Below are positions 56,657 to 64,000 of a stretch of DNA of 64,000 nt, piece after piece (position 1 is the first letter of the stretch; every line of letters starts with the position of its first letter). Source of the stretch: Beverwykella pulmonaria (taxonomy: Eukaryota > Ascomycota > Dothideomycetes > Pleosporales > Melanommataceae); contig BCHH01000003.1 of assembly GCA_001599595.1 (NCBI GenBank), positions 4,397,537 to 4,461,536 of the forward strand, given 5' to 3'. A program made the position numbers and the translations under genes. Under the pieces are notes generated by a model. That model did not search any database. It saw nothing but the letters and a program-made list of their open reading frames with translations, and was not told the DNA's origin.

Positions 56657-57420
56657 TCGAAACGATCACCAGAGGGCATGAGTCATGACATAGACGGGCA
56701 TGGGCGCAGAATTTGGGCGGACAACTTCTTCTACTTCCTACTGGCGGCCAATTTGCAAAGTCTTCCTTCTTCTTGTTCTTGTTCTGCTGCTGCTGTTTCT
56801 GTTTTGGAGCTTCCGTCCTTCACGAGTCCCATGTATATGAGCATACCCCTTCCCCCCTTTTTTTTATCGTAATCGGCGCTAGGGTGAATGATACGGTGAT
56901 ATGTGCGGACGGGCGTTCTGCGGGTGAAGACCGCAGGCGGATATAGCGACACGACGACGGACGCAACGGGAAGCATATCATCAATAGACTACAGTGGATG
57001 GCTGCAACTGCACTTGGGGCATGGCATGGCATGGCATAGCGATACGATATCACACCGTTTTAAGATGACGTGCTGCAGTTAGATTCAGACATAGCAATCA
57101 ATCTGCGAACGTGTGAAGAGTCAGTATAATGGGACCATAAATGAACACAGAACGGCTTTTGTTACAATGCACTCACTTCCTACCACCAACACACACCCTT
57201 ATACATACACCCCTAATCATGCACATGTACAGTAACTAAAAAAAAATGATGAGGCTCCTAGTTGCAAATCCAATCCAACCCAACATCGCTCCCTCTCTCC
57301 CGGAACAAGGAATGCGAAGACATTGCTATTAGGATGCATACATGCTGCAATAGACACATCGTAAAGTCCGTGTCCGCCACCGAACCAGTCCGTCAGACGC
57401 TACATGCTAGTCTGCACACA
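56657..57420. other. Intergenic region between convergent nudF and KGD1
   Basis: 764 bp, containing both 3' regions. No repeat or small gene recognised. Confidence 0.45.
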
Positions 57421-60400
57421 CTACTCCCCCTTCAACTTGTCCTGCTTGACCGTAAACGCCATCTCCAAAAGGTCCTTCTCCTCCTTCTGATGCACACTCT
57501 TCAATCCCGTCGCCACGGACGCACTCGGATTCCGACCTGCATACATGACATGTCTACGGTTGTGGAACTCGGTCTGGTTGAGCAGCGTCTCGATCCTGGG
57601 CTGCGTGAAGCTCCACGCGCCCGCGTTCAGCGGCTCTTCCTGCGCCCAGATAATGTTCTGCGCGTTGGGATAGCTGTCCAGGTTCTCGCGCAGTTGCTGC
57701 CACGGGAAGGGGTGCAGCTGCTCGATGCGCGTGATGGCCACGTCTGTAAGGTTGCGTGCCTGTCGCTCTTTGACGAGCGCGGCGTAGACTTGGCCTGAGC
57801 AAAGGATTACGCGTTGAATCTCGTCGTGGTGGCCGATTTCACCAGACTCGTGCGCTGGGTCTGGGATGATCCATTCGAAGTGCGAATCGCCGGTAAACTC
57901 CTCGATAGTGGATCGAGCCATTGGGTGGCGGAGGAGTGATTTCGAGAAGAAAATCATGAGCGGCTTGCGGAATTGGCGGTTCATTTGCCGGCGGAGAATG
58001 TGGAATAGGTTAGAAGGCTTGGTGAGATAGGCAATCTGCATGTTGCAGTCTTGGTGCTGGCGGTCGAGTTTGTCAGGCGATGGGAAGATTCGTGGATCTT
58101 CGTTACAAAGCTGGAGGTAACGCTCCATGCGGCCAGAGGAGTGTTCGGGGCCTTGTCCATCGTAACCGTGAGGCAAGCTCATTACGAGACCGCTTCGTTG
58201 AAGCCACTTGACTTCTCCAGAAGCGACAAACTGATCGATGATACACTGTGCATTGTTGGCAAAGTCACCAAATTGGGCCTCCCACATGACGAGGGCATTG
58301 GGCGAAGATAGTGAGTAGCCGTATTCGAAGCCGAGACTAGAACATATCAGCAACCATTTCACGAGTCAGAATTTCTCCACTTACACTCCGAACTCGCTTA
58401 GGGACGAGTTGGCAATGACGAATGTGGCTTGGTCAGGGCTGAGATCTTGAAGAGGCGTGTACGTCTTTTCTGTTTCTTGATCATGCAGAACAGCGTGGCG
58501 CTGCGAGAAGGTACCACGTTCAACGTCTTGTCCGGATACACGCACGTGGTGACCCTCCATACAAAGCGATCCGAAAGCCAAAGCCTCTGCAGTAGCCATG
58601 TCGATATTCTTACCCTCCGTCACGGTCTTTGTGCGCCCAGCCAGAATACGCTTTAGATTACGGTGGACAGAGAAGTTTTCAGGCGCGCTTCCAATCTTTT
58701 CCGCAATGTGGATTAGCTGTGACTCTTCAATGGCGGTTGGCAGATGGGGCAGGACTTCAGTCGCAAGCTCCTTGGGAGACTTAAACCCATTCCATGCGGA
58801 TGTCAACCACTCCTTGGCAGTAGGCTGGTAATCTTTGCTTCTGTTGAAACTTTCCTCGAGCATGCCCCAAACCCAAGATCTATGCTCTTCCACATCCTCC
58901 TGGGTGAAGGTCTTTTCCGCGAGGAGCTTTTGAACGTAGATATCCAATGCAGTTGGGTGATTGGCGATCTTCTGATACATCAGCGGTTGGGTGAAGAAGG
59001 GCTGATCAGTCTCGTTGTGACCTTGCTTTCGGTAGCACACCATGTCGATAACTACGTCCTTTTTGAACTCGGCACGGTAGTCGGCCGCAAGCTGGCAGAC
59101 AAAGTTCAGTGCCTCCACGTCGTCACCATTCACGTGGAATACGGGGGCATCAATGGCCTTGGCGATATCCGAGCAGTAGGGGGTTGATCGAGAGAAACGC
59201 GGATCCGTTGTGAAACCAATCTGGTTGTTCACGATGAGATGGATTGTTCCTCCAGTGTGGTAGCTAGGGAGGGCGTAGAAGCCCATGGTTTCATAGACGA
59301 TACCCTGGCCAGCAAAAGCAGCGTCGCCATGTAGCAATACACCCATTGCAGTCCGGGCTTCCTTTTCGTCATTATTGTAGTGCAAGATGGCTCGGGTCTT
59401 ACCCAGCACCACAGGATCTTCGGCTTCCAAATGCGACGGGTTAGCAACGAGCGAAAGCTGCACACGCTTTCCGGAAGGCGTGGGACGCTCAAAGTTCATG
59501 CCGAGGTGATATTTGACGTCTCCCGAGCCCTCATCGGATGGATCGGCACTACCGGCAAATTCACTGAAGATGGATTCGTTGGGTTTCCTAACGACATTGC
59601 TGAGCACATTCAGACGTCCACGGTGGGGCATGCCAATGACAATATCCTTAACACCGTAGTCTACACTTCGGTCAATCAACGCCTTCATGCCAGGAATCAG
59701 ACTTTCTCCGCCCTCGAGACCGAAACGCTTGTCATTGGGGTATTTTGTGGCCAAAAAGGCTTCGAAATTGGTTCCCCAAATTAAGCGATCCAGGATTCGA
59801 CGCTTCTCGTCTACCGAGTACTTGTATGGTGTTGGGATCTCGATGCGTTCGCGAAGCCAGTCACACTGTTCTCGGTCCGGAATGTGGATGTATTCGACAC
59901 CATAGGAGCCGCAATACAACCGCTCGCAGGCGGCAATGATGTCTCTCAGCGACATCTTCGAGTGGCTCTCGGTCTTGAACCGCGGCAAAATACCCGGACC
60001 CAGTTCAAATTCTTGGTCCAAATCCTTTTCGGTGAAATTGTAGTGTGACAACTCTAGTTCACGTGGTTTGCTATACCCAAACTGCGCGGCTTCATTTCGA
60101 ATTCCTAGAGGATCAATCTTCGCCTTGTGATGTCCTCGCGCCTGGTATGCGCGCACAAGTAGCTGCACTTTTAAATGATTCATGACGTCGGAGCCGTGAC
60201 CAAGAGCCATGCCGAGTCCAGGTCCGCGTTGGATGTCAGGTCCCAGCCCGCCGTGGGGAGCGGGTACAATGGTTGGAGGCGGCTGGAAGGCCTGCGAGAC
60301 TGGCATGTCGCCAGACTCCATGTTGCGGAAGTAGACCTGCCATGAATAGTGGACACTGGAGGGGTCGCGCTTCCACTGCATGTACATCTCGTCGACATAG

Positions 60401-60699
60401 TTGGCTGTGTTTCCCTGGAGGAAGGAGTCGTTGGCGTCCTGTTGCCATACTGTTAGCTATAGCTGTGCGGTCAACACCCGCGTGCCGGGCGGGGGGATAC
60501 GCACGACTCCCTTAGAGGTGTCCTCGGCGGAGATGGCATAGCTCCTCCGCTGTTGGCGCTGAGCTGCGAGCGCAAGAGGCCTGCGGCTTGTGGCGATGGC
60601 TGTCCTCGAGGTGGAGGAGGCGGCAAAGGTGGAGAGGCTTGCTCTCGCCGAACAGCATGCCAGCTGCCGGCTGCTCTGGCGCAGGGAGGCGCGCAACAT
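57421..60699 (-). CDS. KGD1: 2-oxoglutarate dehydrogenase E1, mitochondrial (1054 aa)
   Basis: Thiamine-diphosphate-dependent E1 subunit of the 2-oxoglutarate dehydrogenase complex (TCA cycle). Exons 60699-60505, 60438-58385 and 58336-57421 (introns 66 and 48 nt) join to 1054 residues, the expected size. The N-terminus is an Arg/Ser/Ala-rich mitochondrial presequence ([14 protein letters not shown]). The [19 protein letters not shown] block opens the mature enzyme. [12 protein letters not shown], the [10 protein letters not shown] and [10 protein letters not shown] blocks, and [17 protein letters not shown] hold the cofactor and substrate sites. [13 protein letters not shown] spans the last splice and ends in the transketolase-like C-terminal half ([13 protein letters not shown]). 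All sites look intact. Confidence 0.96.
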
Positions 60700-61679
60700 G
60701 GTGAAGTGGAGGGAGGCCGGTCTAGGCAGATAGTGTGGATAACATCAAAAGTAAAGAAGAATGGCAGGAGGGCGGTCTTCTAGAGCAATGGAGCGGGCGA
60801 GCGAGGAGGACAAGATGCGGAAGATTCGGGGAACCAATGCTAGCCTGCATGCGGCTAGCTCAATGACTAACTGTAACCGATGCCACTTTGACAGCGACAG
60901 GAAATGCCTCAACTATCGAGAATTGACAATTTATCTTTGGTAATAGTGCGTTTATATATTGATGGGTGAGCCCTATCAGTCAGCATCGGGCACTGCATAT
61001 ACACGAATAGACGTCGGCAGAGAGAGCAGCTTGTCGACTGGATGCGCGTGTCTTCCGGCGGCGGTGACGTTGCTTCGGATATGTATCCGCGCCATGCGGA
61101 GGTTAGCCGTCAAAGCAAGATTTTAACGTCTCTCTTTTTAGGAGATGATATGTCCGCAATGTGCAAATAATTCTACATTGAAATGAGCATGCATGGAAAG
61201 AGTATAGTAGAATATAGTTCGCTTTAATTTCGTAGTATAATACTGTGCTATTGTGATGGAGTGTATGTTTGAAATTGGCCAAGCTTTTGGTGTTCTGCTA
61301 GACATGAGACGGACTTGGCTTTCCCGTCTCGAAATGTATTTTCTTTCTAAATATACACGGTATTTTACTGCCATGCGCTATCTAACATTTTTAACACCCA
61401 GTTGCCAATGTCATCCATGGAATAGGCCGAACAAAACATGCTTTAACGCTGCGCTTTATCATCAAGTCTGCTAGGAGTATAAGTGAAAATCGTGGCATCT
61501 TTGCAAATTTCCAACTGTGTTGAGACAACTTTGCAGTGCTGTGATGCGAGCGCCACTGCCAAGTCTGGGGAACCTTAGCGCCCCCGCCACTCCTTCACCA
61601 GCCACATGATGTTGCCTTCCATCAGTCATAACTCCCTCCCTGCGCGCTCACTTCTACTCCACCCCGGGAGCAGATCACC
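60700..61679. other. Divergent intergenic region of KGD1 and TFB1
   Basis: 980 bp between the two divergent ATGs. No gene or repeat recognised. AT-rich centre (about 61120-61450). Confidence 0.45.
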
Positions 61680-63711
61680 ATGTCGGAGGCTGACGCGCAG
61701 TACAAGAAACAAGATGGCACGCTTGCCGTGTCTGCGGACGGCCGCACCATGTTCTGGACGCCAAAGAGCGGCGCATCTTCCCCGTTGACGATTGTCATTG
61801 CAGACACCACCAGTATGCCTACCTTAGACAAGACCTGCGTGAAGGCGCCGCAACTGCCTAGATATTTGCCAGCTGACAGATTTGGTACTTGTAGATCTCC
61901 AGCAGACACCGGCCACGGCCGCCAAAGCCTCCATCAAGGTCGTCGTTCAAAAGCCCGGTGCAGCGCAGTCTGAGAACCACATGTTCACCTTCACATCGAC
62001 CTCAGCCCGCGAAGACCAACAGTCTATGACTAGTCTGCTGAGGAAGTGGATTGAGGCTTCTAAAGCTCACAATTCTCCAGCCCCCGCCCCGCCCGCCGAT
62101 GCTGCCAGCGGCCCCTCCGCTGCCATTGCCGTGGCCCAGGCCGTGACTGGGAGTGCAAAGCCTCAGGAGGACACATATGATGACGCCCGGTTGATGCGGG
62201 ACATCGAGCTTCAAAAGTCGCTCTTGAACTCAAGCCCGGCATTGCGCCAACGTTTCGACCAAGCGCTTCGAGACAAACCCGAGTCTATATCTATTATACA
62301 ATTCTCAAACCAATTCTGGACTACCAGAGTGCATTTGCTACGCTCCCATGCTGCTGAAAGATCTCAGGGAGCAGGAACTTATAATGTCCTTTCCGTCGTG
62401 AGACCCAAACACGAAAATGGCGAACTGAAGTTGAACATGAGCAAAGAGCAGATCCAGCTCATCTTCACTCAGCACCCCCTTGTCAAAAGAGTATACAATG
62501 AAAACGTTCCTCCGCTCAGCGAAGGCGACTTTTGGTCCCGCTTCTTCCATAGTCGGCTGGTGAAGAAATTGCGGGGCGAGAAGATTATAGATGCAGATGC
62601 CCTCGATCCAAAGCTGGACAAATATCTCACCGTCGACGAAGACGCCGACGGCGTGCGACTTTTGACCATGTCCAGTGTTCCACACTTCATCGATGTCGAA
62701 GGAAATGAGCAGAACCACAGCCAACGCCAAGGAAACAGGCCAGACTGGACTATGCGGCCGAATACCAGTGACAAGGTCCCCATTTTACGCGTTCTCAATC
62801 GGATGAGCGAGAAGATGATGGCAGATGTCCCGCCTTCCGATGCTGATACTGATCGCCATGCGCCAGTCGGAGTGGACGAGGAGACATACAAGCAACTGCA
62901 GCTCCAGGACCTGCAGCGTGCAGCCGACGACAACCGCGTCGTTCTCAAAGTGCATGACCAGGGCCAATTCTTTTCAGCGGGACAGGGGTTACACACCTCC
63001 AGCAGTGCATCCACGTACGCAAAACGGACTCCTTCCGAAGTACTTTCTATAGTGCAACATGAGTTTAGGAATATTTGGTCACCCAAGAACCACACCGTCG
63101 GACTCAATTTGCAGTCCGCAATCGGAGTAGAGGACGATAGCAGCAGTGATGAGGAATCCACCACCAAGAAGAGGGCAAGGGTCGGGAGCAAATCTACCCG
63201 AACCGCCGCCACCACGCAGATCATGAAAGCCATTAAGAAACGGCACTTGCACAACGATGACTATCTTTTGAACACATCTTCTAGTGAACAAGCAGTCGGA
63301 CTAGGGCTCTCCGAATCGGTCTTTGAGAATCTGGCCATGGCCCACAACACAACTGTGGAGTTCTTGCATTATTTCTGGGCGGTGTTTCTCTCGGGGGATG
63401 CCGATCGCGCAAATGAGGCTGCAAAGCTAATTGAAACTTTAGACAAATCGCTAGACCGGATCAAAGCAGTCGCTGATACCGCTGAGAGCGAGCGGATAGC
63501 CAAAGTCGACAAGTACAAACGAGAGAATGACATGTATACTCAGCGAACGGGGAAGAAGAGGAGATTTGATCCCAATAGCATCAAGGGCGGGGCAAAGGCG
63601 GCCAACGAGATTGTGAAACCTCTTGTACGTGCGATCAGTGCAGCACGGGAGCAGTACCACACAGCACTGCAGGAGCAAATGAGCCAAATCCGCAACCCAG
63701 CGTCAACATGA
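61680..63711 (+). CDS. TFB1: TFIIH core subunit Tfb1/p62 (649 aa)
   Basis: Subunit of the general transcription and repair factor TFIIH. Exons 61680-61812 and 61895-63711 (82-nt intron) give 649 residues, similar to yeast Tfb1 (642). The N-terminal PH-like domain runs from MSEADAQYKKQDGTLAVSAD across the splice (TTNLQQTPATAAKA) to about residue 110. BSD-type segments follow: residues about 165-230 and one with the signature DFWSRFFHSRLVKKLRGEKI. An acidic/basic segment (EDDSSSDEESTTKKRAR) precedes the conserved C-terminal helical region (VEFLHYFWAVFLSGDADRANE). Intact, presumably essential. Confidence 0.93.
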
Positions 63712-63735
63712 GGCGTTAGAGCGTAGCTCTATATT

Positions 63736-63951
63736 CTACTTTTGCATAGCGATGGCGTCAGGGAAACAGGGTTCATGTAGATCGCCGGACTTTTTGGCTA
63801 CTTCCATCAAATGAGAATGTACATTTTCCTCCTCCTCCCTTTCACCCGATACCCCGTGATCTAAGACCGAGGTCCCCATCCGACAGGTACGTTGAAGCAG
63901 GTCGCAAACCGTGGGTTTAGCATTACCTTCCTTGGAAGATTTTGAAGTCAT
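63736..63951 (-). CDS. Possible small protein, 71 aa
   Basis: Complete ATG-to-stop frame (MTSKSSKEGNAKPTVCDLL ...) on the minus strand, ending 25 bp from the TFB1 stop. It has two Cys and an acidic EREEEEN stretch. It could be a small gene or the last exon of a gene extending beyond the window. No family recognised. Confidence 0.35.
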   Translation of the reverse strand: MTSKSSKEGNAKPTVCDLLQRTCRMGTSVLDHGVSGEREEEENVHSHLMEVAKKSGDLHEPCFPDAIAMQK

Positions 63952-64000
63952 TGCCTTCTTTTCTCCTTGCTGAGCTCACTTTAATCCACTCTTTAACCGA

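Noticed and set aside
1..64000. CRISPR arrays, operons, ribosome-binding sites, tRNA genes
   Set aside because: The window is fungal nuclear DNA; I saw no regular spacer repeats and no convincing cloverleaf, though I could not run a tRNA search.

Overview
The window is nuclear DNA of a filamentous ascomycete (Pezizomycotina). The evidence is intron-bearing genes with mostly 46-70 nt GT-AG introns, typical ascomycete families (AzgA purine permease, Clr5 and Zn2Cys6 proteins, a laccase ending in DSGL, NudF/PAC1), and transposons whose reading frames are broken almost only by TAG or TAA codons, as repeat-induced point mutation (RIP) would produce. I cannot fix the class or genus; Dothideomycetes is a guess. 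Most genes are spliced, so exon coordinates were worked out by hand from phase-compatible splice sites. No tRNA, rRNA or CRISPR array was recognised.

Region by region. 1-5 kb: a truncated uncharacterised gene and an intact azgA-type purine transporter. 5.7-10.7 kb: a SET-domain gene broken by two independent hAT-type DNA transposons, each with a perfect 8-bp target duplication. 10.7-30 kb: accessory genes (F-box/ankyrin protein with an early TAG, secreted cyanovirin-like protein, CorA-like membrane protein, an unrecognised seven-exon gene with an early TAG, carboxylesterase, Clr5 protein, AIG1-like GTPase ending in a CAAX box) among solo LTRs and transposon fragments. 30.4-37.2 kb: a RIP-damaged Copia element, with an assembly gap, nested inside an older LTR of its own family, followed by a degraded gene carrying a solo LTR and by another solo LTR.

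37.5-64 kb is mostly conserved gene space: Zn2Cys6 factor, a Baeyer-Villiger monooxygenase relic, RIB3 (riboflavin), a laccase, a Thr-rich secreted protein, the TOG-domain microtubule polymerase (Stu2/Alp14) head-to-head with NudF/LIS1, 2-oxoglutarate dehydrogenase E1 and the TFIIH subunit Tfb1.

The window is therefore a transposon-rich accessory island (about 5-38 kb) beside a core block. The most informative observations are the doubly interrupted SET gene, two otherwise intact accessory genes each carrying one early in-frame TAG, nested LTR insertions datable by target-site duplications, and an LTR family rich in CACGTG boxes. I found no convincing new multi-gene system.
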